A stretch of 64,000 nucleotides of DNA from an uncultured Faecalibacterium sp. (GTDB taxonomy: Bacteria; Bacillota; Clostridia; Oscillospirales; Ruminococcaceae). The translations under genes were made by a program, and so were the position numbers. The number at the start of each line of letters is the position of its first letter. The stretch's first letter is position 1. Positions 45,149-52,951 of the stretch are shown piece after piece. The stretch lies in assembly GCA_934524985.1 (NCBI GenBank), contig CAKSYT010000003.1, positions 178,854 to 242,853 on the forward strand. The letters run 5' to 3'. The notes below the pieces were generated by a model. It was given only the letters and a program-made list of their open reading frames with translations, was not told where the DNA came from and did no database searches.

Positions 45149-46216
45149 TTAAAGCGGATGCTTCCCGAAAAACTGCTGGGCAATTTCATCCAGTTGTGCG
45201 GTGATCTGCCGGAAATCCTGATTTAGATCCAAGGTGCGTGCACCGATCTGATTGCCGCCTAAGTTGAAGAGACAATTCGGCGTGATGGCTTCCTGCGTTT
45301 TGGCGTAGACCAGCAGCCCGGAAACGTTTCCGGTATGGGCAGTATCCTGATTCTTGACGTAGGTGTAGATCTGGTAGAGGTTGGCGGAATGCAGAGTTTC
45401 TTTGTTAAATTGCTGCTGCATGGTGTGGCTGTAATATTTAGCATCCAGAATCAGGATTTTTTCACGGAAACGCAGAAAAATATCGGTTTGCATGGTGGGG
45501 AGAAACCGCAGCATGGTAGCATCGTGCTCTCCCACAAGATCCCATTTGACCTGCGCAGCCTTGACTTCGGTAAGGTAGCAATGGTGTTGCCGGTAATACT
45601 CCAGAATAAAGCGTTCATACAGCTTTGCCATGCGTTCATCCGAAAAGGCCGCCATTTTATAGCTGCCGTTTTCGGTGGTCTGCAGCATATCGTGCAGCAC
45701 GAAATAGCAGAGATTCAGCAGCATCTCGTAATTCTGGTTGCTCCGCTGATAATGTAACTGCTTCCATGGGATTTGAGAGGGAAGCAGTGTAGAAACCGTG
45801 TCCAGAAACAGAAGCACTTTCTTCAATTCCACTTTGCGCTTAGCGGAAACATTCTCGTCCCGAAGCAGCACCTGCAGGGTGGTTTTCAGGATCTGGTTAT
45901 ACAGGTTGTCCTCGGAAAGCTCGTCAAAGGTACAGGCGACCTGGGGCTTGTGCTGGATGCGGGTCTTAATAGTCTGCGGAAGATCCAGCTTTCCCCGCAA
46001 AACCGACCGGGTCTCGCTGCGGGAAACGTATTCCCGATAAAGCCCCTGCTTCAGCTGCCGGGAAACGCCCTTTGCAAGGATGGCGGCAAATAAATCATCG
46101 ATGTGCTCAAAATTTTCCGAGGCAATGCACTGATAATCCTGCTGCTGCAACACTTGAAAGGCATAGGAGAGCATATAGTAGATGTTCTGGATAAAGATTC
46201 CTTTGTCAGTCGTCAT
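45149..46216 (-). CDS. mcrC: McrC-type subunit of a modification-dependent restriction system
   Basis: This 355-residue protein is the nuclease partner of McrB. The PD-(D/E)xK-type active site is visible as Q-T-D-I-F-L followed by I-L-D-A-K-Y-Y (about residues 252-271), and the N terminus shows the McrC pattern KGIFIQNIYYMLSYAF. Upstream in-frame residues are rejected because ATG 46216 matches the family start and lies just inside the end of mcrB (11-bp overlap), implying coupling. Together the two genes cut DNA carrying modified cytosines or similar bases. Base composition is lower in G+C than the flanking chromosome. Confidence 0.9.
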   Translation of the reverse strand: MTTDKGIFIQNIYYMLSYAFQVLQQQDYQCIASENFEHIDDLFAAILAKGVSRQLKQGLYREYVSRSETRSVLRGKLDLPQTIKTRIQHKPQVACTFDELSEDNLYNQILKTTLQVLLRDENVSAKRKVELKKVLLFLDTVSTLLPSQIPWKQLHYQRSNQNYEMLLNLCYFVLHDMLQTTENGSYKMAAFSDERMAKLYERFILEYYRQHHCYLTEVKAAQVKWDLVGEHDATMLRFLPTMQTDIFLRFREKILILDAKYYSHTMQQQFNKETLHSANLYQIYTYVKNQDTAHTGNVSGLLVYAKTQEAITPNCLFNLGGNQIGARTLDLNQDFRQITAQLDEIAQQFFGKHPL

Positions 46217-48644
46217 TGAAAACACCACGCAGATTCTCTTCCCAACGATGCAGCTTGTCAGGCGCGTCGAACCAGTATTCTGCCAGCGTAGGCAGAAGGT
46301 CAAATTCTACCACAGAGCGCATCCAGTCGGTGGTGCAGGCGGCAGGGTCAGCCAGACAGAAGTAGCTGTGACCGATACGGAAGCCGGAACCGAGGGAGGT
46401 ATCTGCGGTAATTTCCCGGTTCAATGCCTTGATCTGTTCCACCAGAGCATTGAAGGTTTCGTTGTTGAGTGCAGCTTGATATTTCTGGAATCCCTCGGAG
46501 GTGAAAGCCGGTTCCATCTCAAAGAAGCTGAAGCGCCTGCGCAGCGCATAGTCGATCATGGCGAGGCTCCGGTCGGCGGTGTTCATCATGCCGATGATGT
46601 AGAGATTTTCCGGGACATAGAAGGGCAGCCCATTATAGGCCAGCGTGATCTTTTCACCCCGGTGGTCGCCTTCGATCAGCATCATCAGCTCACCGAAGAT
46701 CTTGCTCAGGTTGCCCCGGTTGATCTCATCGATGAGGAAAAAATATTCCCGGTCGGGGTCGTTGGAAGCCTTCTGACAAAAGCGGTAAAATACGCCCTCG
46801 GTCAGCTTGAAGCCGGAGCCGTCCGGCCGGTAGCCCAGCATGAAATCCTCGTAGGAGTAATTCTGGTGGAACTGCACGAACTCTATCCGGGAGGAATCGG
46901 CCTGCCCCATCATAGAGTACGCCAGCCGTTTGGCGGCGTAGGTCTTTCCAACGCCGGGTGCACCTTGCAGAATGACATTCTTTTTGCGGCGCAGTAGAGA
47001 GACCAAAACGTCATAGCGCGGTTCGCTCAGAAATACGTTGTTCAGAAAATCTGATTTTGTATAAGCGTTCGATGCTATCGAACGGACGGGTGCCGGATTT
47101 TCTTCCCGGATGAGGTCCAGAATAAAGTTGTATTCCCCTTCCGAAAGCTTGAACAGGCTTCCATTCTGTTGTACAAAAAACTCCATCTTTTCCAGTTCCG
47201 GACAATCTTTCAGAGTGGAGTATTCAATGGGGGATATTAGATTTTCGATCTTTTCAAAATAAAGTTCTTTTCCGTTATTTTCTTGTGTGATTTTTGCAAG
47301 AGCAACTACTTTTTTAACGGGGTTGGCCTCGTAGCAGATGACGGGATCACCTGCCTTAGCATCCAGAATGTTCTGAAAGATCCGCCGCTTATGACCGCTT
47401 TCGTTGTATAATGTATACGATTGTTCTTCACCGACTTTGAGATCGGAAAACTGCCAGATTTTTGGACTTGCGGTCAGCCACCAGTAGTGGCGGGGAGAAG
47501 CAGAGTCTTTTTCAGAAGAAACGGCATAAAGGGGAATATGAGAAAGGTCAGTCTTTTTCAAAGCTTGAACAAGCTCATCCCGCAAACGCCAAATATAAGA
47601 GCCGTTTTCTTTGGAATCTGCGCTTTTTCCGGTATACAGAACAGGCCACCAGCGGGAGTTTTCGCTGTCGCGCGGCATGAGGGGACAATTTGTCTTTTCA
47701 ACGACCCTTCGTGCAAGGCTGGAAGAACCCATATTGTAGAAGCCGACAGCTTCGCCGTACTTGATCGCAAGCTGCTTACAGGTGGCTTGACCACCATAGT
47801 CCAGCATACATTTCATAATGCGGAGCGCATTCTGTGTAAAGACAGACGGGTCGTTCAGCAGGCTGATCCACTGCTCTGTAGTAATGCCCGGATCATAGTC
47901 TGCTTTGCTGGGGAACCACTCGGATTCCTTCTGAGCAACTGTCTGTTCCTGAAGATAATAGCGGCTCAGATAAAAGCCCAGATCAATGGCAGCAATATTC
48001 CAGTGTGTGTCGGGCCAGTATTTCCCGGCAGGGGCTGCCTCAATGGCGCTGCGGATCATCTGGGTGACAGCAGCATTTTGGCTCAGCGCCGCCCGCAGTT
48101 CATCATAAAGGCGATAGCTGTTCAGCAAAGAGTCGATAGAACCATCCCGTTTGGGTGGTGTGTCAAAGTTTAATTCTTTTGCGATATCACGGGATACGGC
48201 ATACCGATAGGCATAATATTTATCCGGGAACTGAAGCCACAGATAGACGCTGATAGCACTGGTGTTCTGGTAGTGGTTGTTCCAGCTGCCGTCGTTGTAT
48301 TTTATGCGCAGGGATTCGGCAGCAGCTTGAAATGCGGCGATGCGCTGAGAAAGCACGATGGATTCATCAAACAGGCTGCGGAACATAGCGCGGGTGGCTT
48401 CACAGTCCGCTGCTGCGAAATTCAGGATCATCGCGCGGGGGTAGGCATAGCCGGTATCCAGAAGCGAAAAGACCTTTGCAGTGGCTTCCTTGAACATTTC
48501 GCCAAAATCTGCTGCGTCAATATTCCAATGGTCGTGGAAATGCTGCGCGGCTTCCCATTTGAAATCTTCTCCATGAAGCCAGTGCTGCGGGAAATAAGTC
48601 TGGTATCCGTTCAGAACAGGTTCCAGTTTTGCATGATCGATCAT
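46206..48644 (-). CDS. mcrB: McrB-type GTPase with EVE-like reader domain
   Basis: The 812-residue protein is the motor and reader of the McrBC system. Residues 1-360 are not assigned; about 370-490 match an EVE/PUA-like fold (YWWLTASPKIWQF; AKAGDPVICYEA), known to bind modified bases. The AAA+ motor has Walker A G561-A-P-G-V-G-K-T568 and the McrB signature MNTADRS. The Walker B region contains FFLIDEINRGN. The ATG at 48644 has GGAGGG upstream. The specificity (5-methyl or 5-hydroxymethylcytosine, or other) cannot be told from sequence. Confidence 0.9.
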   Translation of the reverse strand: MIDHAKLEPVLNGYQTYFPQHWLHGEDFKWEAAQHFHDHWNIDAADFGEMFKEATAKVFSLLDTGYAYPRAMILNFAAADCEATRAMFRSLFDESIVLSQRIAAFQAAAESLRIKYNDGSWNNHYQNTSAISVYLWLQFPDKYYAYRYAVSRDIAKELNFDTPPKRDGSIDSLLNSYRLYDELRAALSQNAAVTQMIRSAIEAAPAGKYWPDTHWNIAAIDLGFYLSRYYLQEQTVAQKESEWFPSKADYDPGITTEQWISLLNDPSVFTQNALRIMKCMLDYGGQATCKQLAIKYGEAVGFYNMGSSSLARRVVEKTNCPLMPRDSENSRWWPVLYTGKSADSKENGSYIWRLRDELVQALKKTDLSHIPLYAVSSEKDSASPRHYWWLTASPKIWQFSDLKVGEEQSYTLYNESGHKRRIFQNILDAKAGDPVICYEANPVKKVVALAKITQENNGKELYFEKIENLISPIEYSTLKDCPELEKMEFFVQQNGSLFKLSEGEYNFILDLIREENPAPVRSIASNAYTKSDFLNNVFLSEPRYDVLVSLLRRKKNVILQGAPGVGKTYAAKRLAYSMMGQADSSRIEFVQFHQNYSYEDFMLGYRPDGSGFKLTEGVFYRFCQKASNDPDREYFFLIDEINRGNLSKIFGELMMLIEGDHRGEKITLAYNGLPFYVPENLYIIGMMNTADRSLAMIDYALRRRFSFFEMEPAFTSEGFQKYQAALNNETFNALVEQIKALNREITADTSLGSGFRIGHSYFCLADPAACTTDWMRSVVEFDLLPTLAEYWFDAPDKLHRWEENLRGVFNDD

Positions 48645-48718
48645 GGCCGTTCCCTCCGAAATCAAAAAGTCTTTAAACTTATTGTACCACGATAAAAGTA
48701 GAAACACCATATTCCGGC

Positions 48719-48752
48719 AAAATAAAATGCCCGCCTGAAAACCAGACGGGCA
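48719..48752 (-). terminator. terminator of the recombinase gene (repeat copy R2)
   Basis: On the minus strand TGCCCG and CGGGCA enclose 13 nt and are followed by TTTTATTT. It stops transcription of the serine recombinase before mcrB. Confidence 0.6.
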
Positions 48753-48781
48753 GGTGACGGATAATGGGGTTCGCGGCTTCC

Positions 48782-50596
48782 TTAATGACCGCCAGCTGCG
48801 TTTTTAAGCTGGCAGTACCGGTGCCCTTGGAAAGCGCGATTACGCACTCGCAATGTGTCGTCGCTAGAATCGGAACACATGGATTCAGCCTCGTTAGAAG
48901 CATGGGAACACAAAACAGCAGGGGAGTGGTTCTCCTTGCTATTCTTGCGAAGCGGCTTGAAATTCTTGCCGTCCACGCTGTTCTTGAACCCGGTCTTGTA
49001 GACAAAGACAATCATGTAGGGGTCTTTGTTCCCATCACTATCATAACCGCCCACGATTACTTTTTCAACTATACTTTCAAAAATATGTCGGTCAAAGGTG
49101 TCCAGAACCTCATTCTGTTCAAGTGTCTGTCGGAACATGGCGACACGCTTGCGCATGGTAGTTTCGGTTTCGGCTGCATCTTGCAGGCTTTCACACTCTT
49201 TCTGCAACTGCTCAATCTGGCTGGACAGGTCCAAATACTTTCGGTCGTAGGTCTCCTTGTCGATGGTATCTTCAAGACGCATATCAACCAGCTTGTTTTT
49301 CTTGACTTCCAGAGCGTGAATATCTCTTTCGGCTTTCGCCAGACGCTTGCCCGCGTTGCTTTCAGAAAGAGTTTCTTCTGTCCGTTTCATAAACTCGTCC
49401 AGAACATCCTTGTTATTCTGGCACAAGAGGCGATAAGATTCTACAAAAGCCCGCTCAATCGTTCTTTCGTCAACGCCCTTGCTCTCCGGGCAGAACTTTT
49501 TTCCTTTTTTGGTGGAAACAACACATTGCCAGATAGCTTTATTATACTGTGAACTGCTATGCCAACTCCTCCTTGTCAGGGTGCCACCACAGAAACCACA
49601 TTCTATCATGCAGCTAAAAGCGTATTTCCGGCTGAACTTTTCACGTTTGCCGTCTACGTTAAGGCTGCGGGGCTTTGCACGCCGCCGCAAAATTTCCTGT
49701 GCGGCTTCAAAGACTTCTTCCGAAATAATGGGCTCGTGGTGCTCACGAATATAAAATTGATCTTCCTCGCCGAAGTTGTACAGACGCCGTTTTGAAATAG
49801 GGTCAACGGTAAATGTCTTTCCTAACAAAATGTCGCCTTTGTATTTTTCGTTTTTGATAATGCCGATTACGGTACTGTCTGCCCATTTGGGACTGCCGCG
49901 TTTGGTTTTATAGCCTAAGTTTTCAAGTTCTTTGGCAATAACCGAACCACCGGCACCCTCCGTGTATCGCTGAAAAATGTAACGGACAACAGCCGCTTCT
50001 TCTTCGTTGATGGTGATGGTTTTGTCCGCTGGATTGTAGTCATAACCTAAACAGCCCTGAAACCCGACCAGCTCACCGCGCTGCATCTTCATCTTCAAGC
50101 CCTTTTTGACATTTGCAGAAATATTTTCGACTTCCTGCTGTGCAACAGAGCTTAAAATTACAAGGAGCAGTTCACCGTCCATAGTAAGGGTGTTGATGTT
50201 TTCTTCCTCAAAAAACACAGCCACGCCTTTATCTTTGAGCATCCGAACATATTTCAGAGTGTCAAGCGTATTTCGGGCAAAACGCGAAATGGATTTGGTA
50301 ATCACCATATCCACGTCACCGTTCATACAGTCGTTGATTAAACGCTGGAAATCCTCGCGCTTTTTTACCTGCGTACCCGTGATAGCTTCATCAGCATAGA
50401 TGCCGGCCAAAGACCATTCCGGCTTACTTTTTATAAGTTCGGTATAGTATTTGACCTGCGATTTGTAGCTGTTCAGCTGATCTTCGGTATCAGTGCTGAC
50501 ACGACAATAGGCAGCTACGCGTAGCCTTTTTTCAAAGTTTGTACGCGCTCGTGGCGAGAGCGTGTTGTGCGCTTTAATGACTTCAACATCTTTCAT
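48782..50596 (-). CDS. large serine recombinase (TndX-type)
   Basis: This 604-residue integrase has the resolvase domain with catalytic S34 in AAYCRVSTDTEDQ, then the recombinase domain, and a zinc-ribbon segment (C-x-x-E-C-G-F-C-G-G then C). A long coiled coil follows, with a final basic tail. It integrates and excises the element through a synaptic tetramer. ATG 50596 has AAGGAGG upstream; 23 extra upstream residues are rejected. The last 45 residues are less conserved in type and may have been created at the insertion junction (inference). Confidence 0.95.
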   Translation of the reverse strand: MKDVEVIKAHNTLSPRARTNFEKRLRVAAYCRVSTDTEDQLNSYKSQVKYYTELIKSKPEWSLAGIYADEAITGTQVKKREDFQRLINDCMNGDVDMVITKSISRFARNTLDTLKYVRMLKDKGVAVFFEEENINTLTMDGELLLVILSSVAQQEVENISANVKKGLKMKMQRGELVGFQGCLGYDYNPADKTITINEEEAAVVRYIFQRYTEGAGGSVIAKELENLGYKTKRGSPKWADSTVIGIIKNEKYKGDILLGKTFTVDPISKRRLYNFGEEDQFYIREHHEPIISEEVFEAAQEILRRRAKPRSLNVDGKREKFSRKYAFSCMIECGFCGGTLTRRSWHSSSQYNKAIWQCVVSTKKGKKFCPESKGVDERTIERAFVESYRLLCQNNKDVLDEFMKRTEETLSESNAGKRLAKAERDIHALEVKKNKLVDMRLEDTIDKETYDRKYLDLSSQIEQLQKECESLQDAAETETTMRKRVAMFRQTLEQNEVLDTFDRHIFESIVEKVIVGGYDSDGNKDPYMIVFVYKTGFKNSVDGKNFKPLRKNSKENHSPAVLCSHASNEAESMCSDSSDDTLRVRNRAFQGHRYCQLKNAAGGH

Positions 50597-50661
50597 GCTT
50601 GACCTCCTTATTAAATGTGTTCCTTTCATTGCGTTAATCATAACGCCAATGCGACACAAAA

Positions 50662-50811
50662 TCAAGAGGATAGTTCGGAAACCACACGATAATCTTTCAT
50701 TAAGCGCTGTTTGATAAGGGAATACTCTCTATCGGTTATGAGCTTTCTTTCCAACAGCTGCTTCAAAAAAGCAAGCTGAATGCTATAACGTATCAAATTT
50801 TGTTCTTTCAA
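50662..50811 (-). CDS. small SHOCT-like protein of the mobile element
   Basis: This 49-residue ORF starts with TTG at 50811 with AAGGGGG 6 bp upstream and reads KEQNLIRYSIQLAFLK, then LLERKLITDREYSLIKQRL. The short helical pattern L-x-x-G-or-K-L-I-T-x-x-E-Y-x-x-x-K-x-x-L resembles SHOCT domains, often found next to serine recombinases in Clostridial transposons. It ends 65 bp before the recombinase start. Confidence 0.6.
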   Translation of the reverse strand: MKEQNLIRYSIQLAFLKQLLERKLITDREYSLIKQRLMKDYRVVSELSS

Positions 50812-50998
50812 AAATATCCCCCTTTCTTAAAAATCAAAAAATGAGCCAACGGATGGCTGCTGGCAGCAGCCCACGGGAATCTCGCCCCTGCATTCCTCAT
50901 GCAACCCTACTCATTGCCTGCGACGCTCTGAACGCTCGGACTTTGACGGTAAGGGAGTATCAGCCTGTCAGTATGTCATGGCCCGCAAGCAGCCGCGC
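50812..50998 (-). other. short gap with no supported gene
   Basis: Minus-strand reading contains a 29-codon open frame that ends in the ribosome-binding region of the SHOCT-like gene. It has no Shine-Dalgarno site. Nothing else was recognised. Confidence 0.3.
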
Positions 50999-51115
50999 TT
51001 ACATTGCGGCGGGGTGGAGATCGCTCCGCTTTTCAGAGAAAAGCATCGTGGCGCACCCGCCGTCCGGCTCGATACAGACAGCAATGTATCCGTTTGCCCT
51101 ATGATGCACCGCCAT
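50999..51115 (-). CDS. possible 38-residue peptide or gene remnant
   Basis: An in-frame ATG at 51115 opens a reading frame of 38 residues containing AVHHRANGYIAV and IEPDGGCATMLFSEKRSD. Codons upstream to about 51170 are also open without a usable start, so it may be the end of a truncated gene. No Shine-Dalgarno site is clear. Confidence 0.35.
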   Translation of the reverse strand: MAVHHRANGYIAVCIEPDGGCATMLFSEKRSDLHPAAM

Positions 51116-51164
51116 TGTCCTGCGGGCATATTTTTCAAGGTGCAGTCCCGAAACGTGGAAAGGG

Positions 51165-51410
51165 TCAGACCGTTTCGGCTTTGGTTACAATAGAAGAAAT
51201 CAGTTTGATTTCCAGATGGCGTTTCATGTACTCGTCTATGCACACATGAGGCTGACCGTGCTTGTCATAGAGAATGCCTGTACAGAGCTTGTTGATATAA
51301 CCTCTGTAATGTCGCAAAACCTGTTCAACTGCATCGGTGTCCCCAGCGCAGGCAGAGCGAATCACCGAGAGCGGTAAAAAATCTCTGCTCGTGTGTTCAT
51401 AGGAGTTCAT
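51165..51410 (-). CDS. helix-turn-helix accessory protein of the element
   Basis: The 81-residue protein resembles the small HTH proteins of Tn916-like and Clostridial transposons (LPLSVIRSACAGDTDAVEQVLRHYRGYINKL), which are thought to be sigma-region or Xis-like regulators. It lies 6 bp after the sigma-like gene. A helical Asp/Ala-rich motif is clear, but its DNA target is not. The start ATG at 51410 has GGAGG nearby. Confidence 0.75.
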   Translation of the reverse strand: MNSYEHTSRDFLPLSVIRSACAGDTDAVEQVLRHYRGYINKLCTGILYDKHGQPHVCIDEYMKRHLEIKLISSIVTKAETV

Positions 51411-51416
51411 TTACGC

Positions 51417-51848
51417 CTAACCTCCCTCCGGCAAGTGCGCCTTTAGCTTTTTTCGCAGCTCGTTCAGCGTTTTTGCCCGGTGCCGTTGTACAGCACTCCG
51501 GGACATTCCCATGAGGTCGCCAATCTCGCCATCGCCCAGTTCCAGAACACAAAACAGAATCAGAATGCTTTGTTCTTGCTTTGGCAGAGCGGCAAACGCA
51601 TTGGCAACAAGTTCATTGTCGATGTGCAGATCACAGCCGTAGGATGAAAATACAAATTCTTCACTTGGATAATGGTCTACACTCGTGAGCTGCCCCAGTT
51701 CTTCCAACGAAAGAACGCTGAATGACTTTTCACGGTCAAGCAGACGTTTCTTATTTCGGTGATAGTTCCGGGCCTCATTTCGCAGCACCGCTTTGCAGAA
51801 CGCATCGAATCGGTACTGTTCGCCATCGTTGCGAGGGATAGCTTCCAT
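51417..51848 (-). CDS. sigma-70-like regulator of the element
   Basis: This 143-residue protein resembles transposon-borne sigma-70 family proteins. A region-2-like N terminus (RFDAFCKAVLRNEARNYHRN) is followed by a region-4-like helix-turn-helix at the C terminus (LPKQEQSILILFCVLELGDGEIGDLMGMSRSAVQRHR). It probably directs expression of element genes. ATG 51848 has AAGGGGGTGAGAAG upstream. An attenuator-like leader lies before it. Confidence 0.8.
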   Translation of the reverse strand: MEAIPRNDGEQYRFDAFCKAVLRNEARNYHRNKKRLLDREKSFSVLSLEELGQLTSVDHYPSEEFVFSSYGCDLHIDNELVANAFAALPKQEQSILILFCVLELGDGEIGDLMGMSRSAVQRHRAKTLNELRKKLKAHLPEGG

Positions 51849-52050
51849 CTTCTCACCCCCTTTCCGTGGGGATGTCGGGTGGATTTTTCCCTTTCCGCTA
51901 ATATGACACCTGAAACACCCGATTCTGCCCGCTTTTTTGAAAATTTCCAAAAATATTTTTGAAACAGGCAGCTTTTCAGGCGGCAATAGAAAAGCCCAGC
52001 AGACCGAAAACGGCCAACCGGGCATAATGAAAGCACGAAACGCGCAGTAC
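51849..52050 (-). other. leader region of the sigma-like gene
   Basis: No supported gene in this stretch. A hairpin GCCC...GGGC with inner GACCG/CGGCC pairing (51994-52023) is followed on the minus strand by TTTTC and could be part of an attenuator. Confidence 0.4.
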
Positions 52051-52152
52051 CTACATCGTATAGTACATAGTAAAAGCCCTGCTGACCCTGTGCGGGAGCA
52101 AGGCTTTTTTTGACAGTTCAAAGCTGGGCGTTCGATAGAATATCAGGCGCAT
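52051..52152 (-). CDS. possible 33-residue leader peptide
   Basis: ATG 52152 is preceded by AGGAGG 8 bp upstream, a very strong site, and reads MRLIFYRTPSFELSKKALLP then ends at TAG 52051. Its codons overlap the first attenuator hairpin (52072-52111), the layout of leader peptides that control termination by ribosome position. No family is recognised. Confidence 0.4.
   Translation of the reverse strand: MRLIFYRTPSFELSKKALLPHRVSRAFTMYYTM
52072..52111. terminator. terminator-like hairpin inside the leader of the sigma-like gene
   Basis: AAAAGCC pairs with GGCTTTT, with further GCT/AGC and CCC/GGG pairing inside. T-runs exist on both strands, so it may act as a terminator or attenuator. Confidence 0.5.
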
Positions 52153-52203
52153 GGCAGCATCCTCCTATGGCCGCCATACGGACGATGAAACGCTTTGATA
52201 AGC

Positions 52204-52246
52204 AAAAAGAGCCGGCGGCCTTGATTTTCTCAAACACCGCCGGTTC
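52204..52246 (-). terminator. terminator of the KTR gene group
   Basis: On the minus strand GAACCGGCGG and CCGCCGGCTC enclose 18 nt and are followed by TTTTT. It separates the upstream cassette from the sigma-like leader. Confidence 0.75.
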
Positions 52247-52369
52247 AAAATGGGCGCAAAGAATCACCTGCTCCAACCAACGGCTTTTTTATTTCCCCTT
52301 AGTCGGGGCAGGTTCTCATCATATACTGAAAAAAAGAACCGATAATCACAAGTGAATTCACCTTGTGCA

Positions 52370-52555
52370 TTACCGGCTCTGCGTCTGTGCGTCTGGCTCT
52401 TTGATAACAGATATATTCAGTTGTCGTGCGGAGATCAATGTTTCATGCTTGCATTTGGGACAGTACAACGGGAAGTTTTCAAGAACTGTATCTTCTCGTA
52501 TTCGTACTCGCGTTTTGGAATCGCATACTGGACACAATATCCATGTTTCGATCAT
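52370..52555 (-). CDS. cysteine-rich KTR-domain protein
   Basis: The 61-residue protein has two Cys pairs (CPVC and CPKC) and the sequence SKTRVRIREDTVLENFPLYC, which is the pattern of the cysteine-rich KTR proteins common in transposons of gut Clostridia. It probably binds zinc. Its ATG overlaps the stop of the DUF3784-like gene (ATGA). Confidence 0.85.
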   Translation of the reverse strand: MIETWILCPVCDSKTRVRIREDTVLENFPLYCPKCKHETLISARQLNISVIKEPDAQTQSR

Positions 52556-52926
52556 TGCTTTGTACCGTCATTCTTGCAGTTCTTGAAACCACGCATAGCA
52601 GCCCAAATGCCGATAACAATGATATATGCACAGATACCCAGCGCGACAATAGTTATTTCCGTGCCATAGTCCGAAATAGTGATATTCTGTATCGCCGGGA
52701 TGGCCCGAAATTGAATGTACGATGTCAAGGCCAGCAACCCAACATCGACGAAAATCATAAGCAATCCAGTCTGCTTGCTTACCTTTTCCTTATCGTATTT
52801 CGCACGTTCTTCGGGGCTTTTCGTATTAAATCCTGAAACCAACATACTTCCTTTGCCCGTCAACAAGATAATCGTAGCGATAATAGCGATTGCCACAATC
52901 ACCCACATAATCCAGATAAACCACAT
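52552..52926 (-). CDS. DUF3784-like membrane protein
   Basis: The 124-residue protein has three membrane segments (about 1-22, 50-70 and 80-105) and the DUF3784 pattern VSGFNTKSPEERAKYDKEKV. The start at 52926 is chosen because GGGAG lies 8 bp upstream; a TTG at 52944 is possible. It lies after the ABC permease and overlaps the KTR gene. Its function is unknown; it accompanies toxin-immunity cassettes. Confidence 0.75.
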   Translation of the reverse strand: MWFIWIMWVIVAIAIIATIILLTGKGSMLVSGFNTKSPEERAKYDKEKVSKQTGLLMIFVDVGLLALTSYIQFRAIPAIQNITISDYGTEITIVALGICAYIIVIGIWAAMRGFKNCKNDGTKQ

Positions 52927-52951
52927 AATCAAAACTCCCTTCAATCCTTGA

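Noticed and set aside
48679..49011. Minus-strand 110-codon frame overlapping the recombinase end
   Set aside because: Considered as an interrupted host gene at the junction, but it runs through the terminator and another frame of the recombinase, so coincidence is more likely.
50841..51104. Plus-strand 87-codon frame in the recombinase-HTH gap
   Set aside because: No Shine-Dalgarno site and low-information sequence; the minus strand of the same stretch has the more protein-like reading.
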